Source of the DNA: Lithospermum erythrorhizon
Taxonomy: Eukaryota > Streptophyta > Magnoliopsida > Boraginales > Boraginaceae
NCBI GenBank assembly: GCA_019722365.1
Contig: JADFUC010001036.1
Span: 62,001 to 126,000, forward strand
Direction of reading: 5' to 3'
DNA: 64,000 nucleotides
A program made the position numbers and the translations under genes. This document shows, one piece after another, positions 34,900-46,900 of the stretch. Position 1 is the first letter of the stretch; each line of letters opens with the position of its first letter. The notes beneath the pieces were generated by a model. That model saw only the letters and a list, made by a program, of their open reading frames with translations. It did no database searches and had not been told where the DNA came from.

Positions 34900-35760
34900 T
34901 TTAGCGTCAAATTTTTCAATCTATCTTTGGTGTTAAGAATATATCACTTACATCCAAAAACTTTAAAATAATCGATACTTCGTGGGAGTTTTGTCGAGAA
35001 TAGAGTCTAGGAATACTCGGTTGATAATTAATGACAAGCGGTGTCAGCGGCGTGTCCCCCAAAAATATTTTGGCAAGTTGTGTTCATTGACGTACTCCGG
35101 CCCGTTTCTTGAATGAAATTCTCTTATTCTTTAAACTCATGACTCCATTTTGTTGAGGTGTTGGTGCGAAAGTTGTGTTGGATCGCGTACTCCCATGAAA
35201 CTCCTTGAACTCCTCGTTCTCGAACTTCCGCTCGTGATCGACTAGCATGGCTTTGATTTTGAAGCTCTTTTCATTCATGAGCTTTTCTACGCAACTTAGC
35301 GAAACTCTTTAAAAGCATCACTTTTAAGCGAAGGCCAATTGCAAATGAAGCCTTGGTAATCGTCATGACCAACAAATACATATTTCGATCCTGACTCTCG
35401 ACATCGTTTCACAAGCAAATCCATATGTAACAAATCGAGCACATGGTTTGTGAAACAAGATTTATAGGTTTAAAGAAGATTTATGCATTTTGCAGTCGGG
35501 CATAAATCATGAAGTTTAATCTTTTTGTGCGTGAGATTTGGTAGACCTTTTTACGTGTGAGTGTTTGTCTTTTTAAGCGTGACCCGACGTCGATGCCGTA
35601 GAAATTCCATCATCATGAACCACATTCATGCAAATATTACTAGCTTAAAGCGAATCGAAGTTGACATAATACACATTATTCAAAGCAGTATGCATCTGTG
35701 ACAAATGAAGATGAAGCATTTGAAATAACACACATTTATGTTTAGAAAATTTGACTTCGT
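34900..35760 (-). pseudogene. Copia integrase core (degraded)
   Basis: The minus-strand frame at 35278-35084 contains ERKFENEEFKEF followed by TPQQNGV and LKNKRI. This is the integrase segment around the second and third catalytic acidic residues (usually GREFENxxF...TPQQNGVxERKNR). The last catalytic Glu region reads MSLKNK rather than VERKN. The zinc-binding HHCC part upstream is not readable. Confidence 0.8.
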
Positions 35761-36599
35761 AATCATTTTAATAATTGACTCATGACAACAAATTAAACTT
35801 TTACGCATCAACTTATTCAGTATTTTTAATTTTAAAACAATACTTTTCTTGCAGTAAATCCTTTACCTAGGATTTTGTGGCCGGTTTCGTTGTTAGCGAA
35901 CTTTACATTTCGACGCCTTGTTACGAGCTTTAAGAAAAGTGAGGCGTCGGCGTCGTGTGCCTTGACAATCCGTATCCGCACGTCCAAATATTTTCTTTCG
36001 CCGGATGAAGCGGCCCTCTACAACACAAAATCCAAGTTCTCATTCGGTACCCGGTAATGATTTGGGTCCTTGGGGGTTAGTAAGTAAGATGGATTTCCTC
36101 ATGATCCATTTCGGTCTTAGAAGACTTGGACGTAAAGGTGCGTTCTCGCTAATCTTTGAGCGGGGCATCTAGAAGACCGTGATTTCATTTTCACAATAAG
36201 TGCAAAATTGAAATGCGGTCTAACAAATTTGATACGGATGATGAAGCAACATTAGAAAAATAGGAGTTATCGGCTTGAATAGCTAACCCCTTTTTTGTTG
36301 GTAGGGGAATAACGTTAATCAAAATTTCATTCGACTTGTTTGTTCTCAAGGAATATAAGTTGAGTGATTTCTATTGAGTTCTACATTTTCAACTCATATT
36401 AAGATTTTTGTTTAAGCTCCAATTTTTCAGAATTCCGTCATTTTTTTAGATTGGAGTCGAAGTTTTAACAAAGTAACCGTTTTTAAAGGAGAGGTGGTTT
36501 TTAGGAATAGCTTTTATTTGTTTCGAAAGTTCTTTGTTTCTTTTAAGCAATTTTTCAAAACTTTCTAACAACTACGTTATAATTATCACTTAGCTTGTC

Positions 36600-37860
36600 G
36601 AAAATCATTACTCGAGTGCTGTCATCGCTAATGAGAACAAATGAATTCGATAAGGAAATAGAGTTAAAGGAATTGCACCAGAGTGCTGTGCCGTAGGGCA
36701 GCGCCGTGTTGTAAGTCTCGGCCAGTCGGATTAAACTACGGGAATCATCCTCCCAAGTGGCCTTGTTGCATATTTTCTTGGATTGAGACCTGCTTGGCTA
36801 GGCAGGGACAATCCGTCTTGAGATATCCCGGCTTGTTGCGCTTCAAGCATTTTTATCTCTTTTGATTTTTGCCTGCTTGTCTTTGCCACTTGTGCCTTCC
36901 TTTCATGGTTGTCATATTTCTTGAAGCTTTTATGTCCATGATCATTATTACTCTTTTTTGAATCTTAGAAACTTTTGAAGTCTCACAAGCATGGCCATAT
37001 CTTGCATCGTCACCATCCCACTACCATTTTCTCGAGAACTTTTGTGCTTTGTACTTGAGCCATTTTCTTTTTTGTCCACCGATTCGAGCCTTGTTCTTAT
37101 GATTACTTCCTCTTACATTTCAAAGATCAATGAGCTCTTGGTGGAAAGAGTCTTGATGTCTTTGACTTCATTTATAGCCTTTTTGGCCCCGAACTAAAGG
37201 ATTGACGGCTTCTATGATTCTCCCATTCAATTCTTCTGAGGAGAATGTCTTCTACTAGAGAGTCGAGTTGTTGATGATGGTATTGAACCTTTGATGCATG
37301 TCTTTGATGGACTCTCCATGATACACATTTCCAAGGTTTACGATATTCTAAAATTAAAAAGTCGAACCCTTGTAGTCTTAGGCTTGGCCCAGAACTTGAC
37401 ATGGCGGTTTCACAGCAAGTCCCGTATCTCCTTGGCCGGCTTCGTCCATGACTCGAGGCATACTCCTCGTACGTGGCATTGTGAAGAACATGAATGTCTT
37501 TTTGAATTCCAACTCCGGCTTTCTTGAGTTCGTCCACTTGCACTCCATTAAATCCTCTTTTATCCAGCGTCACCGTCGGAACTACGCAGGTGGCACCTAA
37601 TTCTCTTATATTTGCTCCTCCTTTGGTCAGGTCCACATGAGCTCGGCTTGAAGAATTTGATACTTCGTAGAATGAGTGGTCACTTGATGATCGCTCTCCG
37701 TAATTTGTAGTCGATCTTTGCCGCATTGATACTTGAATCGTTGCACGATAGTCATAATTTGATCCATTGACGATGAGTGGCCTTGCGCTCGACACGCTGA
37801 CACAAAAAGTTCGAGCTACTATGTTATTCACATTTACTACCCAGCTGATCTTTTTAAGAT
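36600..37860 (-). pseudogene. Copia gag polyprotein (degraded)
   Basis: The minus-strand frame opens at 37831 with MNNIVARTFCVSVSSARPLI and continues NGSNYDY, the usual start of this copia gag group, just inside the primer-binding site. The 219-codon open frame soon loses similarity through shifts. The zinc knuckle lies near 36860-36800 as KCLKRNKPGYLKTDCP. The expected second Cys is Arg and the His is Tyr, so nucleic-acid binding would be lost. Confidence 0.8.
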
Positions 37861-37899
37861 TTTTAAGGTTAAGGCGTAGAACACGGGCTTTGTACCAAT

Positions 37900-39202
37900 T
37901 GTTAGCCTAGATATAACCTTAGAGGGGGTGAATAAAGAGTTTAAATTCACGTTATTAACTTTTTGAGTTTTAATTTAATATCTTGAGTAACAAATAATGG
38001 GAATAAAGATTAATGTGATAAAACCTCTTGCGAGCTAGAAATTGATTAGTCAACAATTTATGATAAAAAGATTAACAATAATAATAAGAATACTTGAAAG
38101 TAAAGTAAAGAGAAAGACAATACCTTTGATTTTAGCGAGCTTGGTTCACTGCTGGCTCGGCAGGTAGAACTTTCCCGACCTGGGATTTTGGCAAAGATAA
38201 TTAGCTCTTGAAGAAATGTTTGAATAGACCTGACTTGGCTTCTCTCAGAGACTATTATCAAACACTAACCACTCAACTAAAGTGACCCAGTACACCTTCA
38301 GGATTTCAAACTCTAATCGACCTAGATTAGGGCAAAACACCTTCTTAGAGTTTCACTTTCTTTATTCAACTTAGAATATGAGCCACATCTTCGCAGCCTT
38401 GAGATTTCACTGAAACACAATAAAAGGGTGAATGTACACTTTTCGCCTTGACTAGGAAACTTTCTACAAAGATAATGGCGAATTAATGTAGGAGTTATGA
38501 CTTTTGCCTTTTTGATTTCAAGGAATTAATTGCTCAGAAATTTAGGTAAAAAAGATTATCAAAAGTTATTTTTGTTTTTAAAAAGAAGAGGCTTTATATA
38601 GTGCACAAAATTATAAGTGGCGCGCGTCGTGAGCCCACGTCGAGACCGGGGATACCGATGAGCCGATGGGTTAAGTGCAACGATGCGTAAAGCGGCCTGA
38701 TATAGACACATCGAGAGGTCGGGGTCTCGATCGTCAGGCCGAGGAACCCTGCCGATGGGGTCTCGATGAATTCAATTTTCTCTTCCAAAATAAAGATCGT
38801 TCTTGAAGCGATTCTCGAAGCGAAATGACACCGCGATCATTTATGCGAGACTTAACCGTAGATCAATACATACTTGGGATTAGAAACTACGGACTATCGA
38901 TTTTAAAACTTACAATAAAAGATTCATCGCAAAGTCGTACTCGCGTATTTAAAAAAGCGACAATATACTATAGTGTAGAGTTTCCTTACAAGCGCTATAA
39001 ACAATAAAAACAGGCTCCTTGAAAGGCTTGGCGTTTGTTAGGCTAAATCCATGAGCCTCCCGTTTTTTATCCAATCCCGACATTTTTAAGCGCTTGAACT
39101 TATTAAGAATAAACTTGAATACCGTTCACTTGAAAGCAGGGGATTGGATTCGTTTAAAAATTTGTTATCTTAACGGGTTTGAATTGAATACCGTTATTGT
39201 GA
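37900..39202 (-). repeat. 5' LTR of the Sirevirus (right copy)
   Basis: This is a direct copy of 29086-30410. It starts tgttagcc on the plus strand beside the primer-binding site at 37899 and ends ccgttattgtga before taatt at 39203. It holds the element's promoter. Confidence 0.8.
38592..38602 (-). promoter_or_regulatory. TATA box of the Sirevirus 5' LTR
   Basis: The minus strand reads ACTATATAAAGCC, a strong TATA match, about 700 bp before the primer-binding site. The partner LTR has the same site with one change at 29781-29791. Confidence 0.6.
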
Positions 39203-40015
39203 TAATTGGCAGTTAGTTTGAATGATGTCTGACCCATCGCCCAATGACCATTATAGCTAAACGTCTAGCGTATAAAGTACAATTTGAGCGACCTTGAAGT
39301 TTATTTGGATAATGATTCGAGGTGCTTTTGCCCGGCATTAATTGTCAGCATTGAACACTTTCATCGTATGTTTGTTCGTGGGCTATTATTGTGAATGGGG
39401 TTAAAGATTGATTTGCCACATATGATGCTACTACGTATCAGTATCAAAATAAGCTTCCCACATCGATATGGTACAGCGATACTGCCGTTTGTTGAATTCG
39501 ATTTCGAGGTGTTCCGTTTTAGAAAATCAGCGAATGATCTGATGTAAGAAGGACACTATGATAGGAAGGCGATCGATCTTGCCCGGGGGTTGTATATGTG
39601 GGAGGGTCGGGTTTCTTTCTAAGTGGAAGTTTTAGAAAATTTGAGTTAGAGTGAGGATGATGTGTGTGGTTGTTCATGAAATGTAAGCCCCAGAGTGCGT
39701 ATTTAAGATGGTTACCCGAAGTATTGGGGAGCCGTTTACACATCCAGCGTCCCCGCTTTTGTTCACTCGACGAAGTAGGGTGATCCTATGGATCATTAGA
39801 TCTCGATCTTTCTGAGAGTCGATGAGCGCCCGACATGTTAGCCATGATGTTTGGTGAGATGAGGGCAGAGATCTGCGAGGAATGAGGCTTGAGATGGATA
39901 GATCTAATAATGCCGAGGTAGAGGATATGAGGTTAATGATGCATGGGGATGCCTTGACCGCCGCCGCGCCCGATTGATGCGTCGAGAAGATGTGATTAAG
40001 AGGGGATGAGAGTGG
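39203..40015 (+). pseudogene. C-terminal part of the split 'plant transposon protein' ORF
   Basis: Directly after the retrotransposon the plus strand shows HFHRMFVRGLLL, a stop, then LKIDLPHMMLLRISIKISF and RYGTAILPFVEFDFEVF (about 39355-39510). This is the (K)IDLPxLM ... PYGxxLTxxFEHFxV pattern typical of the second half of the plant transposon-protein domain. A charged tail with EMRAEI- and ADLR-like words follows to about 40010. With 28691-29085 it forms one interrupted gene. In-frame stops and shifts show it was already decaying or decayed later. Confidence 0.6.
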
Positions 40016-40021
40016 AGGAGA

Positions 40022-42450
40022 TTGAAATAACCCGTTCCGTATAAGTATTATTTTGAATATTATTCTAGTTGCTCGTTTGAGTGTTGTGTGGTGAGAATTG
40101 TAAATTTGTAGTCGTGTAGTAGTATTATTATTGGTTGGGTGATAATATTATTCGAGGGTAGAAATTAAATTCATGTTTGAGTTGTGTTGTGCTTAGAGAA
40201 ATAAACATAAGCAAAGAATGGGAGACTAACATTTATTCTAAATATCTCATGCGACCTCGATTCAGCTATTAAATGTCGTCAAATCTCGCGTCGCTTTTCA
40301 TATAACATGGCGAACCCCACATCTCCCTTTGCTTGATTTTTTTTATTTTCTTGGTGAAATCTTGTTGAATCCCCGAAAGCTCCGTATCTTGTTCTTTCGT
40401 CTCTTGATTATGAATGTATGTTTTAATCTTTAAATCTAAGCATTTTGAAGCGATAGTTGACTATTGTGAAAGTTAAAACTTTGTTAGTATTTATGAGCTT
40501 TGAGTTGTGAGGCTTTAAGATATGGTATAGAGGTGTAAATCTAGCTTGGATTATGTGGTTAGAAGTGATAATAATCGATTTTTGGGGTTGAAATGTGTTG
40601 AATATGTTAGTTGACTTTTAGGTTGACTTTTTTCAAACCACCTTTAAGTTGTAAAAGTATATCTTTGGGCCTTAATATAGTTGTTTTGGAGTATAAGTTT
40701 TGATTTGTATGTGGTTGGAAGAGATTACGTTGATTTGAGTTGTTGTAAAGTGAGTAGTAATTGGGTTTTTGGATAAAGGTTATTAAAAAATGGATAAATT
40801 AGTTTGGGAAGTGATTTTGGGTTGATTGAAGTTGTTAAAGTGTTAGAGTGGAGTGTAGGGTGGGGGCGATTATAGTAGTGAGGTGCGGTGGTTGAAATGT
40901 TGTACCGTTTATTAATTACGTGTTTATCTTAAGCATGGTAATCTCCACACTTAAGTTAATATTTGGTAACTAAATTATTGTAAAGTTGGATAGTTAGATA
41001 TGGAGTTAAATGGTAGTAGTAATTATGCTTTCTCGGTGTTTTTGGTTAGGCGTGGAGAGGCGTGGAAAGGCACTTGGACTAATTAGGCGGCTATTTATTC
41101 TTCTTGAGTTAGTATTTATCTCGGATATAGATTAATTTACTTAACTGCTTGAATGTATGTTGAATTTGGTAATAATTATGAGCATATTATACATGTATTG
41201 TGTGTTGATTATTTGAGTATGCGTTATTAATTTGATAGTTGAGTTGTGTGTGATATTTTGTTGGTTGGAGTGGCATGGAACAAGTTGTTTAGGGGTGATT
41301 GTGTATGATGAGTTATCTTACCCAGGTATTGCCTTGTACTTGGTATGGAGGTGTGTGCCCATTGCTTATAGGTATCGTTACGAGGTGTGTTGTTAGATAT
41401 TGCGCTTGTCTTGTTATGAGTGTGATGTGTTGCCTCGTACTTTATTCTGAAGTGTGTTGTTTATCTTGTAATAGAAGCGGACATGGTTTACTCCTAACGG
41501 GTTGAGGTTGATTATAGGCGCCTTAGTTGTAGAAATCCGGATTCATGTTGAGTTGATTGAGTTGTTTAGTTGTGGGCTGAGTGAATGCAGTTTGTTGGTA
41601 GAGTTATGGGTTGGATAGATGCAGTTGTTAATTAGATGTTTTACATTGTTGGTTGATAGAGTAGAGTTGTGGACTTGATTGAGTATTGTTGTCGTTGTTT
41701 TCTCGAAATGCATGATTATCATTGTCGGATGTTCTTTATTAGATTGTGCATGTTTTAGTTGTGGATAGACGCATAATTCATGATCACGTAGATGTGATTC
41801 TTACGATATACCTTTTATGATCAAAATAATGAACCCATTGTTGATATTTTCTTTTATTATGATCTTGATTTGTATAATTGATACCGCGTGTCTATACAAT
41901 TTATCGAACTTAACCATTCTTATATTAAAGCTAAGCGTGGGTGTGAGTTAATTTCCGCTCTTGGGAATAAGTATTATTTGAAACTTGCTTGTTTATACTG
42001 TTAAACATGGACGGCGTTTTTATTTGTACCGAGGTTCGCGGTGGTGCCAGCGTATTCGGATCCCCATCAGTGATAGTGCATAGAGCCTAGGTAGCCAAGC
42101 GGGTGGCGATGAATCCTTGTGATCTCGTTGTTTTGATTGTAGTTGGATTCACCATTTTGTTGTTATTCGATTCGAGGCGGGTTGTATATTGACGTTTATG
42201 CTTTGGTCGATTGTTGGATCTTTGGTTGTTTTGTGTGTGGTTATTATCTGCTGATGGATCATTCTTAAAAAGCGTGCTTTTCGAATGTATATTGTTTTTT
42301 ATTTGGTTATTTAAGAACCGGTGAGTCTTTACGTTTAGGTAAAATAAAGTACGATTGGTATTTCGGTGTCGGGATTTGGATGATTAACGCCGAGGCGGCG
42401 CAGGCGTCATTCTGAATGACACGGAAGGAAACACGTAGTGAATGTGTTTT
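40022..42450 (+). repeat. LTR-like sequence of the TGTAATAACCC family (copy 1)
   Basis: It begins ttgaaataacccgttccgta at 40022 and shares with 60718 and 61378 (minus strand) the series aataaccc.gttcgta, then a stretch of TA-rich words and ctagttg. A double word ttgacttttaggttgactttt follows at about 40613, as in the other copies. The 3' edge is uncertain; a CpG-rich stretch at 42360-42440 may be the end. No gypsy coding region was found, so it could be a solo LTR or part of a large non-autonomous element. The open frame at 41299-41505 is not a gene. Confidence 0.45.
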
Positions 42451-43138
42451 TGTTTCGTATTATGTACTTTTCATTTCAACAATTATGGTTCTTTTTTATT
42501 TTTATAGCGTATGCTTTGGTATTCGAGCAATTTAGTTTTTTTATGTTATCGCATTTAGTACGACAATGATTATATTATGTGTTTATCGAGCATTTTAGAT
42601 TTGTGTTGTCAAATGTATAGGTAATTCAGTTTAATTATTTATTTAATTGTTTATAGTGTTTAATTCTATTTGTTTTATGCAACATTTATGTAGTGTTAAG
42701 CGTTGGCACGTTTGTCACCGCGTTCTTAATGTTTATGCAGAGCTAACACACGAGAATCTGGCTTGTGTCTTTATTGTACTATTTTATGTGTTAAGCGGTG
42801 GCATGTTTAATGTAAGCGTTCACAGCATTTGGATTATTCTTCGGGATGAAGCGTGTGTTTTAGAATCTTTTTTGTGTGTTAAAAGCGGTGGCGTTTATTT
42901 TTAAGCGTTTGTTAAAGGGGGAGTGCCGAGCAGAATGCAGGCCAGAATACGTAAATATTGGGTAAGAACCGAGCCAGGGCCGAGCATGAGCCCGATCCAT
43001 GGGCCCCGGACGGCCCACCCGGTTCCTTAGACACCATGACCCACCTGTGCCAATATCAGAGCTTACGCATAGTAATTAAGTGGAAAACCTATCTCCGATT
43101 GTGTTAAGCGTGCCATTGACTTTTTCCATATTAGTCTT
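42451..43138. other. Repeat DNA before the RNase H relic
   Basis: Several copies of (t)gttaagcg(g)tggc...gttt occur at 42690-42900, then a purine tract (ttaaagggggagtg, about 42913) and a GC-rich patch (gggccccggacggccc, about 43000). No gene was recognised. Confidence 0.35.
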
Positions 43139-43677
43139 ATTAAGAGGATTCCCATAGTAATTAAGTGGACTCCTCCCCTCTTTGGATCTTTTAAGCTCAA
43201 TACTGATGGAGCAGCCAAAGGCAATCCTGGCCCAGCAGGCTGCGGTGGACTCATCAGGGTAATTGGATAACTGGCTTCTCAAGAAAAATTGCTTGGGCCA
43301 CAAATGTCAATGCAGAGTTTTGGGTCATTCGTGAAGGACTTGATCTTGCTTTTAAACTGCAGCTTACTCCTCTAGTTATTGAAACTGATGCGAAAGTTGC
43401 TATCTCTCTTATACAGGGCACAAAGTTTTTTGAAAATAACCACAATGTTCTTATTGATGATTGCAGATGGTTGATGAGTAATGTCACGAATTTGGGGATG
43501 CATTACGTCTATAGGGAAGGAAATCAACTGGCCGATACACTTGCAAATTTGGGATGCACTATGCCCCAAGACTTTTGTATTTGGAACTCTCCACCTCTGG
43601 GAATTTCTACTTTTGATGATTTTGACCGTGGTGGAGTTGGATCCACCCGTTTTTGTAATGTGAAAGATACTATTTAA
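43139..43677 (+). pseudogene. LINE-type RNase H domain relic, one frameshift
   Basis: Frame 1 (43139 to about 43268) reads PIVIKWTPP and FKLNTDGAAKGNPGPAGCGG, ending in a stop at 43268. A second frame then carries GFSRKIAW, NAEFWVIREGLDLAFKL, VIETDAKVAI, HYVYREGNQLADTLANLG and DDFDRGGVGSTRF to TAA at 43675. These are the successive blocks of the type-1 RNase H domain of plant non-LTR retrotransposons. All four catalytic acidic residues (D of NTDG, E of NAEF, D of ETDA, D of QLAD) are still in place, spread over the two frames. It lies 270 bp from the stop of the P450 gene, in convergent orientation. Confidence 0.85.
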
Positions 43678-43905
43678 ATTTATGCAATTCGACTTTGATT
43701 AAAAAAAATGGTTAAATAAGGATACTTGACAGTTGACATACTGTTCCATTGGTCCATCTGCTGCAAGAGGCAAAATATACCTAGGGGGGCTTCAGATAAT
43801 AATGACATGCATTACATGTTGGAGATAATAATACAGAAGGAGATCAGATGAACAACATATATATGTTCTGACCCAAAATATCATAGTTTCAAGCAAAGTG
43901 AAGGA

Positions 43906-43911
43906 TTTATT
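43906..43911 (-). terminator. Candidate poly(A) signal AATAAA of the P450 gene
   Basis: The minus strand reads AATAAA 39 bp downstream of the P450 stop codon. It is inferred from position. Confidence 0.45.
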
Positions 43912-43949
43912 GATAATACTACAACACCAATTCTAACAAGTTTCATAAA

Positions 43950-46900
43950 CTACAGCTTGTGTAAGGTGAAGTGAGCTCCATGTTGAGGCTGAAGGGTTAA
44001 GATATTGGAAGGAGCATGCGCATAAGATGGCGAAAGCTCGAAAGAGAATCGCTGTAAAATCGTCGCCAATGCCATTTTTGCTTCCAGGAATGCAAAGTTT
44101 TGGCCAAGGCAAATCCGAGGCCCTCCACTAAAAGCAAAAAATGATGCATTTCCTTTTGACGCTTTCAACACTCCTTCACTGAATCTCTCTGGCTTGAATT
44201 CTTTCGCGTCCGCACCCCATATTTCGACATCATGATGCACCAACATGAATTCCAGATTGACATGCACTCCTGCAGGAAGAGTAAGGTTTCCCAATTTCAT
44301 TTCTTTAGCAGCTCTCCTGCCAAGACTCGGCGCTGGTGGGTATAACCTTAAGACCTCGTACAAAATCATAGTCACCTGAAAGCCGAACAAATATAATAAA
44401 GAATCAATTCAATTGATGTTAAATCTTGACGAGGATGATTTGACTTGCTTATGTTTGGCTCTCGTTAACACACCAATACACATAGGTCACATGATCATGT
44501 TTGGCTCGTTAACAACCCTATACATCTAGGCTGCTAGGCGTCTGTGTCACATATATTTGGATAACTGTTTAGAAAACTCACAATTTTGAGTTGATTCAAG
44601 TCTTCAAGTCCTGGTTTCTCATAGCCAAATTTTTGCAGCACCTCTTCCCTGGCTTTCTTCTGCCACTCGGGATGTTTGCCCAATAATACCATAGTCCAGA
44701 CAAGCAATGTTGACGTTGTTTCTTGGCCGGCCAAATAGAACAGTTGGCACTCTTGGATGATTTCATGGATACTCATTGCAGAACTTTTATTCCTTCGATC
44801 TTCAATTGCTTTCAAGTTAGGTTCGAGTAAGATGCCTAACAAGTCATCAGTTCTTTCCTCCCCTGCTTTCATGGCCTTAATCCTTTTATTGATAACATTT
44901 GTGATTGAAACATCAATCTCCTTGGCAATTTCCTTAATTCGTCTATTCATCTTAGTCGGTAAAAACCTGTAAAAAGTGTTTGTCATGTGAGATACATATA
45001 TTCCATCAAACTAGCTAAACACACGAGGCGAGGGAACGATCAAATATAGAGACGAGTCAGTGGCTAGGTTACCTCATTCCAGGGACATAAAGAGACCTGA
45101 GTGCTATGACAACGAGTTGGGTCTGTTCCCTTAGCAGTTCAAATACCTTCCTCCCTTCTTCATAATTGCTGCCAAATGCTGTTCTTGAAATGGCGTCAGC
45201 CGTCAACGTTTGGAGATGAGGCCAAACATCCAACTCACAACCTCCTTTTGAAGAAGCAACTAAATTTTCCCATTTATTTAATGTGTCCATACAACTCAGA
45301 TAAAATGCAGGCAGCATGAGCTATTCAAAAGAAAATGACCCATGAAAAACATCATCAACAATGACTACGAACAACCATGATTATATTAGTAATCAATATT
45401 TTACCAACTAAATATATTGCAGATTGTGTTGAATATTTGAGACTGTCGGGACATGGTCGGGAGATAATCAAGTCCCGACCTAAGTCCCTACGTCGGGACA
45501 GTTTTGGTCTAGTGAAAGTTCGGGACATGATCGAGAGGTATTTAAGTCCCGACGCGATAATTTCTGCAGATTGAATTTCTAAATGTTGCATTTCAAAAGG
45601 TATCTGTTGGTTGATGACTTTTGGCATAAAAATAAGTGTCTTTTGATATGTTTATAATAACGTTAAGACATCCTATGAGTGAAGATTGCAAGAAAGATCC
45701 ATTGTATTCTAGTTATTGTTGTTATTGTGCAACATATACAAAAAGGAATTTCTCCAAAAGATTGTCTGCTAAATATTACTCCCTCCATATCAATATAAAT
45801 GATTAAATATAGGCTTGAAGCCTTATATCAAAATATTTAATTGTTTTGAGTAAAAAGTGATCATTTACTTTATCAAAGCAACTTCTTACATTGGAGTTTA
45901 AAAAATTATCTAACACCACTGTTTTATCTCCTAATATTTTTATTTATTGGTTGATAATTTTATTTCTTCTAAAAAATAGTAAAATCAATGTTTAGACTAC
46001 TGAAGTACTTTTAGGCTAAATAATCTTATCTTGATACGGAGGGAGTATGTATTACCTCGTTTTAGTCACACTAGCTCATACAATTTAAAACGAACCCGAG
46101 GGGGCAGGATGTATGTACATACTAACATACCTTCAATTTCTCCATATGGAATGCTGGATTTAGTAGTTTTCTCTGTTTGGCCCATTTATCTCCCTCATAT
46201 TGTAAAATTCCAGAAAACAAATATTTAGCATGAGGAGGAAATTGAGGCTTAAGATACTGATAATTCTTTGACAAGACTTCCTTTATAAGTTGAGAATCCG
46301 TAATGAACACTTCTAGTCTTGGACCTAGCCATTGGAAGGTCTTGGTGCCTGTAGCAAAAAATAAGGCTTGTGAAAGACAACAATTTGAGCCGAAACACCA
46401 CCACCACCACCATGACAACAACAACATTTTTCAATGCAATGCCTCTAAAGTTGTTCACACCTAAGCTGGGTAAGGTGGTGGGACTGTAGGGATCCTTAAA
46501 GTCTGCTGACAGGCTCTGAAGAATTCATGGGTCGCCTTTACGAGAGAGACAGGGAGGCTATACATATTGAATTGCAAACATTATATACTACTACATACTT
46601 CACCTTAGATAAGAAGCGTAGATAGTACAGTGTAATGATCATCCATTTGATTTATTCCATTAATCGTTGACCTCATAAGATTTTCTAGATGAAAATAGAG
46701 CTGAACCAAATAGAGTTGTGTCTAGATGAAACAAACCTGATAAAACTCTTTTGAAAGACCCTGAAATCTATGGCGTGGAAATCTATGTACTTGAGTTAGA
46801 CTCGAATGAACACAATTAATTTAAAGACTAAAGTGCAATATTGGAACTAATAAGCAAATAAGAACAAGTGGGCTTGCAGCTGTATCATAACTAGAATTTT

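Larger units (their letters stand above)
29086..39202 (-). mobile_element. Sirevirus-type Ty1/copia LTR retrotransposon, degraded
   Basis: Direct LTRs of about 1.3 kb at 29086-30410 and 37900-39202 share long phrases (gattttggcaaagataatt, agacttaaccgtagatca). On the minus strand the primer-binding site follows the right-hand LTR: 37899-37880 reads TGGTACAAAGCC after TAACAAT, a decayed TGGTATCAGAGCC. Domain order on the minus strand is gag, integrase, reverse transcriptase, RNase H, which is copia order. About 2.5 kb lie between RNase H and the 3' LTR and include an extra ORF, as in the Sirevirus (SIRE/Maximus) lineage. TAAT(T) lies on both outer flanks (29082-29086 and 39203-39207), consistent with a 5-bp target duplication with one base of boundary uncertainty. 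Every ORF carries frameshifts, so the copy is inactive. Confidence 0.85.

Noticed and set aside
37172..37831. Intact 219-residue gene
   Set aside because: Only the first 30 residues match copia gag; the rest is out of frame with the expected protein, and the ORF lies just inside the LTR and primer site.
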